Assembly: GCF_000828475.1 (NCBI RefSeq)
Contig: NZ_AP014648.1
Location: 2,863,400-2,927,399, forward strand
Source of the DNA: Methyloceanibacter caenitepidi
GTDB taxonomy: Bacteria; Pseudomonadota; Alphaproteobacteria; Rhizobiales; Methyloligellaceae
DNA: 64,000 bases
Reading direction: 5' to 3'
Part shown: positions 8,688 through 18,545 of the stretch, piece after piece
How positions within the stretch are numbered: the first letter of the stretch is position 1
Layout: each line of letters opens with the position of its first letter
The notes under the pieces: model-generated
What the model was told of the DNA's origin: nothing
Seen by the model: the letters and a program-made list of their open reading frames with translations, nothing else
Databases searched by the model: none
Program-made: the position numbers and the translations under genes

Positions 8688-9212
8688 ATGACAGACGCCT
8701 CGGAAATCTTTGACTGGTCAGACGACGACTCCGTTTGCGTGCACAATCAGCCCGCCACGGCCGTCTACGCCAACAAGTACAAGCAGGTTGTCATTCGGCA
8801 AGAGGCGGACTGGAACGAAGAGCACGACCAGTTCGTCTTTATATCGCCCGACTATTTGCTGACCGTTGTGCACGCGATGCTCAGGGCTGCTGGCCGCGAG
8901 GACGCCTGCCTTTGCCGCCCGCACGTCGGAGGCGCTCGCCGCGACATAGACAGGGAGGTCGGCCTCGAGGACATCCACGTGGCCGAGCGCCGCGAGCCTG
9001 GACCCGTGCACATCCCTGTCAAGGAGCGCAGGGAACGAGTCGGTGCGGCGCTCAGAGCCGACCCAAACCAATCCAATCGTTTGATAGCCTCCCGCTGTGG
9101 CGTTTCCGACAAGACCGTCGCCGCGGTGCGCGCGGAAATTGATACGGAATTTCCGAACCAAAGTGCGGAATTCCGCAGTCGAGAGGCGCTCGAGCTCGTC
9201 GCTGCGGAGTAG
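8688..9212 (+). CDS. Hypothetical island protein with C-terminal helix-turn-helix
   Basis: 174 residues with GGAG 6 nt before the ATG. The N-terminal 70 residues (VCVHNQPATAVYANKY, VVIRQEADWNEEHDQFVFI) resemble small proteins I have seen in phage and island regions of Hyphomicrobiales. The C-terminal part (RRERVGAALRADPNQSNRLIA, VSDKTVAAVRAEI) looks like the short helix-turn-helix repeat found in ParB-like or phage regulators. The stretch between them is Arg- and Pro-rich with an unusual composition, which may reflect a healed frameshift. The first gene inside the island's left end; function unknown. Confidence 0.55.
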   Translation: MTDASEIFDWSDDDSVCVHNQPATAVYANKYKQVVIRQEADWNEEHDQFVFISPDYLLTVVHAMLRAAGREDACLCRPHVGGARRDIDREVGLEDIHVAERREPGPVHIPVKERRERVGAALRADPNQSNRLIASRCGVSDKTVAAVRAEIDTEFPNQSAEFRSREALELVAAE

Positions 9213-9749
9213 CGCAGTCGTCAATCCCGCGATTGTCGGCTGCGAGCTTCCTGTCTTGCCAGGTCTGCTCGGAGGTTCCCGCTGGCAACAGATCTTGTGG
9301 CCAGTCGTCGCGTCAAAGCGGTGGTCTGGTTAGAGCTTGTCCCACTGCTCGCCGACAGGGCGTCGATGAAGCTCTAGGAGTTGCCGGTCTTCGCACCAAA
9401 ACCGGATAGCACGGCGGGAACTTTGCCCCGAGACCGGATTTCCGACCGCCCGACTGCCCGAACGCGGGTTGAGGGAAAACCAGGACTAACGAACCCCCCC
9501 AACGAACTGTTGGCCGTTCATAAGGCTGGGGGAGCGGCTGGCCCCCGATATAGGGCATCCTGGCTATACCGTGCTGAAAAGCGTTCCCCTGGAGCCGCGC
9601 CCCTGAGATTGTCGGGAGGGGGAGGGTAGCGGAAAGGAGAACTATGTCCGGATGCAGGTCGGACGAGAAAAAGCCTTCCATGTCGGTTCCTACGACCTGC
9701 GCACGCACGCGATGTACTGTGTCGTTTCAGGCAGGACGTCACTCGGAGC
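9213..9749. other. Gene-free stretch inside the island
   Basis: About 540 bp between two convergent genes. It contains a G-rich run near 9614-9627 but no ORF with convincing codon use or ribosome binding site, no tRNA and no clear terminator. Confidence 0.5.
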
Positions 9750-12700
9750 TCACTGGTACCCTAGTTCTCGGTTTATTAAGTAGAGGCCCAGGTCTTGGTA
9801 TAGCGCCTCCACCTGATCGCCCCAAAAGTCGCGATGGTTTGATCGATGTCCTGAGAAGGTTCGAGTGTTCACCCCCAACACTTTATCTTGGAGGAGGGAC
9901 AGCGGGTCTGAGGGCATTTTGAGGCCGGCGCCGATGCAAACCGTCTCAACCAATTTGCTTTGTACGCCCTCACCCCGGTCTCCCATTATGTCTTCAAACC
10001 GCAGAAGCTGAACGGAAGGATCCTTTAGCCAGTCCAGTGCGGGCAGGATCCGAGCCTTTGCCAGCTTCCCGCCGGGGCCTTGCATATAACGGAGAAAGAG
10101 TTCTGGCCCGTCGTGCTCGCTGGACCATCTCCCTTTCGCAGAACCAACACGCCGGGGGTCCATAAGAAAACGCATGTGGGAGATGAGGAGATCGCGAAGG
10201 TCGCGGACGCAAAAAAAATGAACGAACCTTTTGCTGGCCTCAACAGTTACCGCTGAATATGACACGTGACCGACGGCGAATTGGCCGCCTTTGACTAAGA
10301 CTGATGATCGTTCAAAAGGAACAGGAACGCGAAACTGTACGGGATGCGAAACCAAGTCCTCCAGGTCGATGCCGCGAAAATCCTGGTACGAGTCGCTGAA
10401 GAGGTGGACGTCGACATTCGTAGCACCGAGGCAGGCAAGCAGACGTGCGAAAAGATATGTCCCGGCCTTGGGTATGCTGTTGAGCAAAATGGGCTTCTTG
10501 CGGGAACTCCAGACCGGAGCGAATGAGATCTCTTCTTGCTTGCGATAGAGCGGCCTCGTGTCCCAATTGCCGATATCGGGAAAAACCTCGTCTATAGAGA
10601 CAGGTCGAACAGCGCCCTTCCGCGCTGATCCTTTGTAGTCGATATCCGCTCTTCTCCACGCAACTATGCCGGCGCGCATGGCGCTTATCTCGGCCTCTGC
10701 GTCTGCAAGCCTCGTTGACGACTTGTTCAACTCGGAAACGCGATTGCTGACGAACGCTAAATCGCTTCTTGTAGCGTCAAGTTTGCGGCTTTCCTTCGCG
10801 AGTCTCTTCAGCTCGCTTGAAATCTTGGCGATAGCCTTTGAAGCTTCACGCCTCTCATTCGACTGGGCCTCGGTTAGCTTTAAGAGCGCATCAATGTGTT
10901 GAACGTGCTCTGCTCTGGTTCCGACCAGTAAGCTGATGTTGTTCGAGGCTTCCTGGAGGCGCCCGCTGACCGAACCCAGCTCCGCTTCCAATGACCTTAG
11001 CCGGGAGCTTCCTGATGTCAGGTCTTCCTCTAACCGGTTAGATCGGGCTTCGACGGAATCCACTCGGCGACGGTTTCCGTCGATTATTGCGAGAATGTTG
11101 CGCATACGAATCGATTCATGAGCAAGCGCCACGATCGCAAAAACAAAGAGAAGAGCCGACTGCCCGATGGCAAGCACATGAAACTGCTGCGAAGGCTCAA
11201 CGAGAAGAGCAGCTATAGCAGGCGAAAAAGCAATGAGTAGACCGACAAGAATCCCAAGAGGTCTCGTCCACGATAATCTGATGACCCTGCTCCCGACCTG
11301 GCCGAGTCTGAACAGGCCGGGCAGCTGGCGCCGCGTTGCACCGGCAAATCGTGCGTAGGCTTGCTTTGCGGCGTGTTTCCGATTCCGAATGAAAGCTCGG
11401 GCTCCCCCAATGCCCTTCAATGAGGGATCGATCTCAATGGCGGCCGCCATGATATTTCTATGTCGTGACAACGCAAATCGAGCACGGAGCAGGTCCCGAA
11501 ACCCGATGTGGCGGTCGTTCACGCATTGCTGGTACCAATCGGACAATATCCGGCCAGGAAGTCCAGTCAGCCCCATCTCGCGGAGCTGTTCACTATCCAG
11601 GTTCAGAGCGATCGATATTGGATCAATATCCAGCTGCTGACCCCAAGCAATGATTTCACTAGAGATGTATGACTGGCGCTCGGAGTCGTCGCCTATCCTA
11701 TATTTGGCGGCTTCCGTGAGTAGGCGATGAGCAAGGTCTAGATTGGCAGCTGCCAAGCACCGTGCAGCCATTCTAATTCGCACTCGAAAACGGGCGTTCG
11801 CCAGTAAGGCCTCGAGTTCAGAATCCATGGCTTGGCCAAACACCCGTTCGACCACATCAATGTGCGCGCGAGCGTAGTCGTCTGTGGTCTTAGCGATTGC
11901 CTGATCTGTCATTCGATAGAGCCCGACGCACTCTGGGTGCGAGAGTACGCGGCAGTTCATTGACATCAGCAACTCTTGCGCGAAGACCCAATCTTCCGCA
12001 TATCTGCGTCCCTCTTCAAAACGCAATCCTCGGTCGATGAAGTCTCGCCGAATCATCGACATAGAGAGCAAGAGAGGGTTGCCGGCAATGGCACTCCTCG
12101 CCCGCAGGACCCTTCGCTTCTGTTCCGCGCGGACCCTGAGTAGCTCTCCAGTTTTGCTAATACGCTTCCAAGCACCGCGGACACCACCGAGCTTCGGCCG
12201 ATCGCGCAGCAATTTGACCTGTATCTCGAGCTTGTTGGGTTCAAAAAGGTCATCGGCATCAAGGAAAGCGATGAATTCTCCGCGAGCGACCTCAAGCGCA
12301 GCATTCCGAGCGGAGGCGCGCCCCTTATTTTCCTGACGTATGTACCTTATTCGATGGTTTGTATACGACTGGATGATCGAAGATGTCGTGTCGGTCGACC
12401 CGTCATCGACTATGATGAGTTCCCAGTCCTCGAAAGTCTGAGTAAGGACACTATCGATTGCCGCCGCTATATGCTCGCTGGCGTTATAGGCTGGCATGAT
12501 GATGCTTACAGTGGGGTGGCGCTCAATCGCCGCGCCGGCCGTCGTTGTAAAAAGGGACTCGAAATCTACCCGCGGTATGACATCGAGCTTGCCCCCAGCC
12601 GTCGCGTTGAGTAGCTGTCGACCTCGGGCCTCCATGGCTTCGCGGCAGCGGTGAAAGCCGACCACCATGTTCTCCGTATTCGGGTTATGCCAGCGTTTGC

Positions 12701-13442
12701 CGGCCCCGAAATAACGAGGATCAAAGTGGTTGATATCATCGTCCTGAGTGCTTCGGAGAAATTGTAGATTGCCATCGCTGAAGCGTTTGGAGCCTGACTG
12801 CTCGACGGTGTCCTGAATCTTGTAGTCCACATCGACCCCGATGAGATAGATGGGGTCGAAACCGAGATAGTATGCGATCTGAATGGCGCAGGTCATTACT
12901 GTGCCGCCCATGATCGCGCCATCTTCGAGGTCATAGCTGAAGAATTCGCCTGGGCGCTCGGCGTGCCGACTATTGTAGTAGTAGGCACTTTGCATCGAAT
13001 CGAACAAGCCGCGGAATCGAACTGGGATGAATGATATGGAGTCGACTCTTTCTTGTATTTCGCCGGCATTGTCCGGCGCCACCTCCCAGTCATTCACAGT
13101 GTAGAATGTCGGCCGCCAAGATATCCGGTCGTACAGCAGATAAATTCGGTTTACGCCGAACGTGTACTCGTCTCGGAGCTTATCAAGGTCGAGACGGTTT
13201 AGACTCGGCCCGCTGCCGAGAAGGAATATTCTCTGTCCGCGGTATTTATCCTTCAGTTGTCGGAGGGCAGCATTCTCGCGCGACGTCGTAGGCAGGTTCC
13301 CCCATCGGTGAAAGAGGTTTCGCCGCTGCTTTGCCCAGAGATCATATTGGGTATGAGAATTGGACCGATTTCGGAACAAGGTCCACTCGGCTTCTGCTGC
13401 GAAATTTCTGAGTTGAGGGGGCAGCCACAATAGTTTCGTCAT
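9750..13442 (-). CDS. Giant fusion: DUF115/MptE-like domain, GT2 glycosyltransferase, membrane helices, coiled coil and sulfotransferase
   Basis: About 1230 residues. Domains in order: a DUF115/MptE-like Rossmann region (about 70-300; IFLLGSGPSLN, then LGFDPIYLIGVDVDY); a GT2 glycosyltransferase A-fold (about 312-520; VSIIMPAYNASEHI, IIVDDGSTD, AFLDADD as the metal-binding DxD); a helical region; two hydrophobic helices (about 731-750 and 756-776); a coiled coil (about 785-930); and a C-terminal sulfotransferase (about 983-1230) with the PAPS 5'-phosphosulfate loop SIPKAGTYLF and the 3'-phosphate motif VRDLRDLLISHMRF. It probably builds and sulfates a glycan at the inner membrane. A TTG lies 6 nt upstream in frame; I prefer the ATG at 13442. 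It is downstream of sqdB in the same orientation. The substrate is unknown. Confidence 0.85.
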   Translation of the reverse strand: MTKLLWLPPQLRNFAAEAEWTLFRNRSNSHTQYDLWAKQRRNLFHRWGNLPTTSRENAALRQLKDKYRGQRIFLLGSGPSLNRLDLDKLRDEYTFGVNRIYLLYDRISWRPTFYTVNDWEVAPDNAGEIQERVDSISFIPVRFRGLFDSMQSAYYYNSRHAERPGEFFSYDLEDGAIMGGTVMTCAIQIAYYLGFDPIYLIGVDVDYKIQDTVEQSGSKRFSDGNLQFLRSTQDDDINHFDPRYFGAGKRWHNPNTENMVVGFHRCREAMEARGRQLLNATAGGKLDVIPRVDFESLFTTTAGAAIERHPTVSIIMPAYNASEHIAAAIDSVLTQTFEDWELIIVDDGSTDTTSSIIQSYTNHRIRYIRQENKGRASARNAALEVARGEFIAFLDADDLFEPNKLEIQVKLLRDRPKLGGVRGAWKRISKTGELLRVRAEQKRRVLRARSAIAGNPLLLSMSMIRRDFIDRGLRFEEGRRYAEDWVFAQELLMSMNCRVLSHPECVGLYRMTDQAIAKTTDDYARAHIDVVERVFGQAMDSELEALLANARFRVRIRMAARCLAAANLDLAHRLLTEAAKYRIGDDSERQSYISSEIIAWGQQLDIDPISIALNLDSEQLREMGLTGLPGRILSDWYQQCVNDRHIGFRDLLRARFALSRHRNIMAAAIEIDPSLKGIGGARAFIRNRKHAAKQAYARFAGATRRQLPGLFRLGQVGSRVIRLSWTRPLGILVGLLIAFSPAIAALLVEPSQQFHVLAIGQSALLFVFAIVALAHESIRMRNILAIIDGNRRRVDSVEARSNRLEEDLTSGSSRLRSLEAELGSVSGRLQEASNNISLLVGTRAEHVQHIDALLKLTEAQSNERREASKAIAKISSELKRLAKESRKLDATRSDLAFVSNRVSELNKSSTRLADAEAEISAMRAGIVAWRRADIDYKGSARKGAVRPVSIDEVFPDIGNWDTRPLYRKQEEISFAPVWSSRKKPILLNSIPKAGTYLFARLLACLGATNVDVHLFSDSYQDFRGIDLEDLVSHPVQFRVPVPFERSSVLVKGGQFAVGHVSYSAVTVEASKRFVHFFCVRDLRDLLISHMRFLMDPRRVGSAKGRWSSEHDGPELFLRYMQGPGGKLAKARILPALDWLKDPSVQLLRFEDIMGDRGEGVQSKLVETVCIGAGLKMPSDPLSLLQDKVLGVNTRTFSGHRSNHRDFWGDQVEALYQDLGLYLINRELGYQ

Positions 13443-13512
13443 TGCCAAGCATTAGGTTGTCTAGCGCGAGAAAAGATTTCTTGGAGCCCGGAACGGACGC
13501 GCATGGCGGTAT

Positions 13513-14706
13513 TTAGGAGACTGTTTCAAGGCGCGTCTGCGCATCGGCATTCCAGGCGGAGACGCAAGGGATCTTCGCCGGATCGCATCGGTCGGCGTAC
13601 TTCTGAGCGATGTCGCGCACCTCTTCCAACAGCCCCGCTTCCAACGTGATGGGTTCCAGGCCCATTGCGAGAAACCGATCGTTGGCCACGAACAGATCAT
13701 TCTCGTCGGCCTCGTTGCGCGGGTTCGGGACGAACGCGATTTGCGTTCCCGACAGGTCGGCTACCATCTTGGCGAGATCGCGGACGCGATGTGTCTCCGT
13801 CATCTGGTTCAGGATGTTGACTCGCTCGCCTGTCTGCGGCGGGTTCTCGATGGCAAGCTGGATGCACTTGACAGTATCCTGGATGTGGATGAAGGCACGC
13901 GTCTGTCCCCCGGTGCCATGGACCGTCAGCGGATAGTTTACGGCAGCCTGCGCCAGGAACCGGTTGAGCACCGTTCCGTAGTCGCCGTCGTAGTCGAAGC
14001 GGTTGACGAGCCGCTCGTCCAGCTTTGTCTCCGCCGTCTGCGTCCCCCAAACGATGCCCTGATGAAGATCCGTGATCTTGAGCTTGTCGTTCTTGTTGTA
14101 GAAGTGGAAGAACAGCTGATCCTGGGTTTTCGTCATGTGATAGATCGATCCGGGATTGGCCGGATACAGGATCTCCTGATCGATCAGTTCGCCGTCCTTG
14201 GTCTCGACGCGAATTGGCAAGTACCCTTCCGGGATTTGCATGCCGGCGGTGCCGTATCCGTAGACGCCCATCGTGCCGAGATGAACGAGATGCACGTCGA
14301 CGCCTGACTCAACGATGGCCGCGCAGACATCGTTGGTCGCGTTGAGGTTGTTGTTGACGGTGTAGCGCTTATGGGCCGACGACTTCATCGAGTAAGGCGC
14401 CGCGCGCTGTTCGGCGAAGTGGACGATGGCGTCCGGCTTCTCGTCTTCGATTAGCGAGAGCAGCCGGTGGTAGTGCTCGCCAACCGTGAACGTGTGGAGG
14501 TCGATGTCGCGCCCGGAAACCTCCTTCCAGGCCCGGAGGCGTTCGTGGATCGGCCGGATTGGCGTCAGGGACTCGGCCTCGAGTTCGATATCGATCTTCC
14601 GGCGGGACAGGTTGTCAACGATTGCGACGTCGTGCCCCAGATTCGACAGATGCAGAGCGGTCGGCCATCCGCAGAAGCCATCGCCGCCAAGTACCAAAAC
14701 ACGCAC
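13513..14706 (-). CDS. sqdB: UDP-sulfoquinovose synthase SqdB
   Basis: 397 residues of the extended short-chain dehydrogenase/epimerase family. It begins MRVLVLGGDGFCGWPTALHL, the SqdB/SQD1 hallmark, followed by VDNLSRRKIDIELEAESLTP. The catalytic Thr and Tyr-x-x-x-Lys are present (HLGTMGVYGYG; IYHMTKTQDQ), as is the WGTQT motif. The enzyme makes UDP-sulfoquinovose from UDP-glucose and sulfite. GTG at 14706 is chosen because GGGGAG sits 7 nt upstream; a GTG 15 nt earlier has no site. No sulfolipid transferase (sqdC/sqdD/sqdX) is visible. Its neighbours are GT2 and sulfotransferase genes, so the product may go into a surface glycan rather than the sulfolipid SQDG (inference). Confidence 0.93.
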   Translation of the reverse strand: MRVLVLGGDGFCGWPTALHLSNLGHDVAIVDNLSRRKIDIELEAESLTPIRPIHERLRAWKEVSGRDIDLHTFTVGEHYHRLLSLIEDEKPDAIVHFAEQRAAPYSMKSSAHKRYTVNNNLNATNDVCAAIVESGVDVHLVHLGTMGVYGYGTAGMQIPEGYLPIRVETKDGELIDQEILYPANPGSIYHMTKTQDQLFFHFYNKNDKLKITDLHQGIVWGTQTAETKLDERLVNRFDYDGDYGTVLNRFLAQAAVNYPLTVHGTGGQTRAFIHIQDTVKCIQLAIENPPQTGERVNILNQMTETHRVRDLAKMVADLSGTQIAFVPNPRNEADENDLFVANDRFLAMGLEPITLEAGLLEEVRDIAQKYADRCDPAKIPCVSAWNADAQTRLETVS

Positions 14707-14978
14707 AGATAGGCTCCCCACTCAAATTCCCCGATTAGGAAAAAGCACACGGAGTCAATCAGGGTCAACTAAAGATTGTTGCTAATCTGTCGCACCCACA
14801 TGGGGTAGTTCTTCGCTGCTGTCGATAGCGCGGAAGCAACTCTCGGTTTTTGTGGTGAAGTTCCACGTCAGCGGAAGCTTTTGTTCCGCCTAGTACGAGA
14901 CTTATCGCTCAAGTCTCAGTGCAGCGACTCCCGGCTTCATTTGTTTGGGTTTGGGCGCGATAGGCTGGCTCAGAGGAT

Positions 14979-16943
14979 CTATTGGGAGGGAACTGCTGCT
15001 AATCTCTTGCGGCGCAGTAATCCCAACAATGATCTGGGTTTAATGGCAGTCTCTGCTGTCAGGGCAGTCTTTGGCGGAATATCAGCTGGCGGTTCGACCG
15101 CTTTTTTTTCGTTTGCTTCTCGGATTTGACGTGAAGTGGCAAACTGGGAGTTGACCCGTTCGCCAAGGATTAGGGCGTTGGCCTCTGCACATACATTTTG
15201 AACGCGCTTAACAAGTTCTTTGTCCGGATTGTCCAAGGCATAAAGCTTTCGGCGTGCTGCGCTCACCAGTCGCCGAAGTCGCTTCATAAATGCTCTTCTT
15301 TCCTTTCCGTTTATGTTCCGCGATCTGATTAGGTTCATAGAATCAAATAGAATTACGCACCAGTCTTCTAAATGCTTTGGAGTGACTTGTTCAGTTATTG
15401 ATCCCGGTCGCTGCCGATACCAATAAGTGTTCGTGGCTAAAACGGCGACGGACCTGGCTTCGCTGAAAAGACTAGGGCAAAACAGTTCATCCTCATGCAA
15501 TATGCCAGGCTTGAATGGTAGGCGTTTTGCGAGGCAAGCCTTGATGAGCTTATTGCATGCCGGTGCGCCGAAGCACCTTTCAACATACGCGTGAAGTATG
15601 CTGTTCTTGTGCAGAGAGTCTTTTTCTGGGCCGAACCGGACCTCGACCTCCCCTGAAGAATCTACTGTCGAATGCCCTGCAACGACAACATCAACATTCG
15701 TACTATCGGCTTTGGCCACCATAATACTTAGCGCGTTGGGCTCTATGAAATCATCCCCATCAAGAAAGTATACGTACCGCCCATTCGCGGCTGACGTGCC
15801 GGTGTTCCTCGCTACGGAGAGGCCCTGATTTGGCTGACTTATCAACTTTAGCCGGGAGTCGGTGATTGACTCACAGACGCATTCCGTATCGTCGGTGCTG
15901 CCATCATTGACGACAATTACCTCAACGGACACGTCTTCCTGCCTTAGCGCGGAACAGAGGCATTCGTTGAGAAACGGCGCGACGTTGTACGCTGCAACAA
16001 TGACGCTGACATCGGGGATGTGTGCTGGTGCGCGGCGCCACGATGTCGGCTTCGCGTGAGCGATTTTCGACAGATGTCCCTCAAAATATCGTTCGGCTTC
16101 TGAGCCCTTGAATGCGGTATCGCCAGTCTGAGGCAGCCTCTCAAAGTACAAGTCTGCAAGCGCACGGTACTCAGATGTGCCCATGTGGTCTGTCCGCCGT
16201 TCAGCAATTTTGTTATGAAGGTCGATTAGGTAACCGTCGTTGATGCCAAGCTTACGTAGCAGTCCCTCACGGATTTTGGCCGCAGCGAGTGCTTGTGCGT
16301 CCTCATGGGTCGCGCTGATGGTGTTGCCGTGTTTTCTGAGAAGTAGAACGACTTTGTCGACTACAGCGACTGAGACGTCGGGGTTGAAAACTGCGGCAGA
16401 CCATGCGGCATAGTCTGCCGCCGGAAACGAGGTTGGATCATATCGGAAGTTGGTTCTTTCCAAGAATGACCTTGTAATCATCGCCGAAGAGTTTGCGAAG
16501 GGGGAACCAAAGAGCGCGACACGTTTCAGTCCAATCTGATGCCGTGGCGTGCGCCAAACCGATCCGTGTGAATGCAAGGTCGGGGCTCGAAGACTGTAAC
16601 CACCGCAGATATCAAAGCCGCGCTTGAGGGTGCTCGCTTGCATCGACAATCGCCAGGGACAGGCGACGTCATCCGAATCCATTATGGCTATAAAGTCCCC
16701 AAGCGCAGCTTTGAACGCAACGTTGCGGCATGCGATATTGCCCTGGTTCTGATTGAGTCTGATTAGGCGGACCCGGGAGTCCTTAATGGAAGACACGACT
16801 TCCGCTGTTTCGTCCGTCGAGCCGTCATCAACGATGATCAGCTCTAACGAACTATAGTCCTGGTTGAGTATCGAATAGGCAGCCTCGAGAACCTGATCAG
16901 CCCGATTGTAGACCGGCATACAAACGGAAATGAGCTCGCGCAT
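14979..16943 (-). CDS. Tandem two-domain GT2 glycosyltransferase
   Basis: 654 residues with two GT2 A-fold domains. Domain 1 (about 1-240) has ISVCMPVYNRADQV, IIVDDGSTDET and FIAIMDSDD. Domain 2 (about 312-520) has VSVIVAAYNVAPF, VIVVNDGSTDDTE, the metal-binding YFLDGDD and a late WYRQRPGSIT segment. Two active sites in one chain are typical of polymerases that alternate two sugars, such as chondroitin or heparosan synthases. A basic, Ala/Lys-rich tail follows and no membrane helix is evident. It lies upstream of sqdB on the same strand and is AT-richer than the core genome. The donor sugars cannot be told from the sequence. Confidence 0.88.
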   Translation of the reverse strand: MRELISVCMPVYNRADQVLEAAYSILNQDYSSLELIIVDDGSTDETAEVVSSIKDSRVRLIRLNQNQGNIACRNVAFKAALGDFIAIMDSDDVACPWRLSMQASTLKRGFDICGGYSLRAPTLHSHGSVWRTPRHQIGLKRVALFGSPFANSSAMITRSFLERTNFRYDPTSFPAADYAAWSAAVFNPDVSVAVVDKVVLLLRKHGNTISATHEDAQALAAAKIREGLLRKLGINDGYLIDLHNKIAERRTDHMGTSEYRALADLYFERLPQTGDTAFKGSEAERYFEGHLSKIAHAKPTSWRRAPAHIPDVSVIVAAYNVAPFLNECLCSALRQEDVSVEVIVVNDGSTDDTECVCESITDSRLKLISQPNQGLSVARNTGTSAANGRYVYFLDGDDFIEPNALSIMVAKADSTNVDVVVAGHSTVDSSGEVEVRFGPEKDSLHKNSILHAYVERCFGAPACNKLIKACLAKRLPFKPGILHEDELFCPSLFSEARSVAVLATNTYWYRQRPGSITEQVTPKHLEDWCVILFDSMNLIRSRNINGKERRAFMKRLRRLVSAARRKLYALDNPDKELVKRVQNVCAEANALILGERVNSQFATSRQIREANEKKAVEPPADIPPKTALTAETAIKPRSLLGLLRRKRLAAVPSQ

Positions 16944-17234
16944 CGTGCCTTCCTATGGATAGCGATCAAGAGTTCATGTGTACTTCAAACAATCACAAGT
17001 AGCGTAACGGCGGCGACGAGAGCAAGGGTTTGTTGCGGGGCCGAAGGTCAAAGGCGTGGCGGGCCCTACACCTGAGCGGTACTCAGGTCGGCTGGTCCGC
17101 ATGTTCAGGCTTTGGATAATTACTCGTCCCGCAACAACTCGGCACGGCAGAAACGGCGGAAACGACGTTCCAGCTCGCAGCTTCATGGCGCATGCTCTCG
17201 ACAAAATTCGCGCAGACCCACCGGGAGGTTCGGC

Positions 17235-17456
17235 ATGCACGAGGCATACGAGCCCATCATCGAAGACGGACGCGGCCGATTTCCTGAAGACATTCGCGTC
17301 AAGGCTCCACGCGGCACCCGGGCAGCGGTTAGGGCCGCTGCGCATATCAAGAACACGACCAACGCTGAGTACGTTCGGCAAGCACTCTTACGTTGTCTCG
17401 ACTTGGACGGCGTCACGCTTCGACGCGGCCTGGTAGAGTTGTCCTTGGAGGATTAG
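17235..17456 (+). CDS. Small phage-like hypothetical protein
   Basis: 73 residues with GGAGG 7 nt before the ATG at 17235. The chain is charged (IIEDGRGRFPEDIRVKAPRG, then AAHIKNTTNAEYVRQALLRCL). The second half could be a helix pair like that of ribbon-helix-helix proteins. It lies just before a decayed phage gene on the same strand, so it is probably a prophage leftover inside the island. Confidence 0.6.
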   Translation: MHEAYEPIIEDGRGRFPEDIRVKAPRGTRAAVRAAAHIKNTTNAEYVRQALLRCLDLDGVTLRRGLVELSLED

Positions 17457-17458
17457 CC

Positions 17459-18233
17459 GTGTGCCAAGCTTCCGCGCCACCGGCCCCGGCGGCCGACGCG
17501 ACGATTTCCGACACGGCCGACGCGCAAGCCAAACTCGGTCAGAACTATCTCGATTTCGCCAAAGAACAGTTCCGGGTCAGCCAGCGCCGGCAACGCGACA
17601 TCGATGACCGTCGAAGGAGGTCAGCTCGTACTTCATGGATCTCGCGAAAGGAGACCGTGAGCGGTACGAGACCGTTTTCAAGCTGCTCGAGTACGACTTC
17701 GTCGAGACTGCGCAGGAGTTCGACAGTCCCAAGCGCCAGGCAGAAGCTGCGGCACGGGCCAATTCGGATTTTGCGAGCGAGAAGGCAACCCAGAGCGGGG
17801 TGAGGGAACGTTAGACCGCGTGATACGGGATCGAGCCCGATCCGGGGCGCTTCACCGGGATCGAGTGCGCCGCCGACCGGGGCACGGTCGCCTCGCCCGT
17901 CGGCGCGCAGAACCAAGCGCGGGAGGCGATCGGCCTGGGTCAAGGTCTCGAGGCGGATGCAGCCGAGGCTGCCAGCCTAGTCATTGATGCCGCCACTGCA
18001 GCCAAACAGGAGTTTCTTGCCTCGCAGGACATTGTGAGCCAGGGCCATCGAGCGGCAGCGAGGGCCTTTCGAAGCAAGGGGCGGCCTATTTGGGTATCTG
18101 TGAGCAGGCGAAACCGGCACTGGGTGACGCGAAGCGGTTCCCGATACAGGACGCCACCGGCATCACCATGGGCGCGGTCAAGGATCGGTCCGCCAAGGTC
18201 GATCGTCTCACCGAGGCCGTCGGTATCTGGTAG
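17459..18233 (+). pseudogene. Decayed phage virion-like gene
   Basis: Fragments in changing frames resemble one original reading frame. The first runs from GTG 17459 (AQAKLGQNYLDFAKEQFRVS) to about 17615. The next, in another frame, contains YFMDLAKGDRERYETVFKLL and DSPKRQAEAAARAN and ends at the stop at 17813. Later pieces include ATGITMGAVKDRSAKVDRLT and end at TAG 18231-18233. The pattern (long helical chain, YLDFAK, RYETVF) recalls internal virion-type proteins of tailed phages. At least two frameshifts and one internal stop make it nonfunctional. Confidence 0.6.
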
Positions 18234-18545
18234 AAGCCGTGCATGGTGGAAGCGGCGTAGGAATAGGACGGACTGGAGCCCGTATGGCAACGGGTAGAAA
18301 GACAGCTCTGCATCAGCGACGCGGTTGTCAACGAATGTCAAATCGTGGCGCGCGCCAGCTTGACAACAAATGCGAACATCTTTGCCTGTGTAAGAGAACT
18401 AGTCGAGAGCGCAGCCGATAAGGCGATCATCGATATTTCACGCACGATGTGGGGGATTGATGCGTTGGTCAGCCGAACATCCGCAGGCTGCGCGTCGCAG
18501 TAAAGTGACGTTGATCTGCTCGTCACCACTACTCAGCGCTGCACT

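Noticed and set aside
9614..9627. G-rich run that might form a quadruplex
   Set aside because: Too short and irregular (not four regular G runs) to claim a structure.
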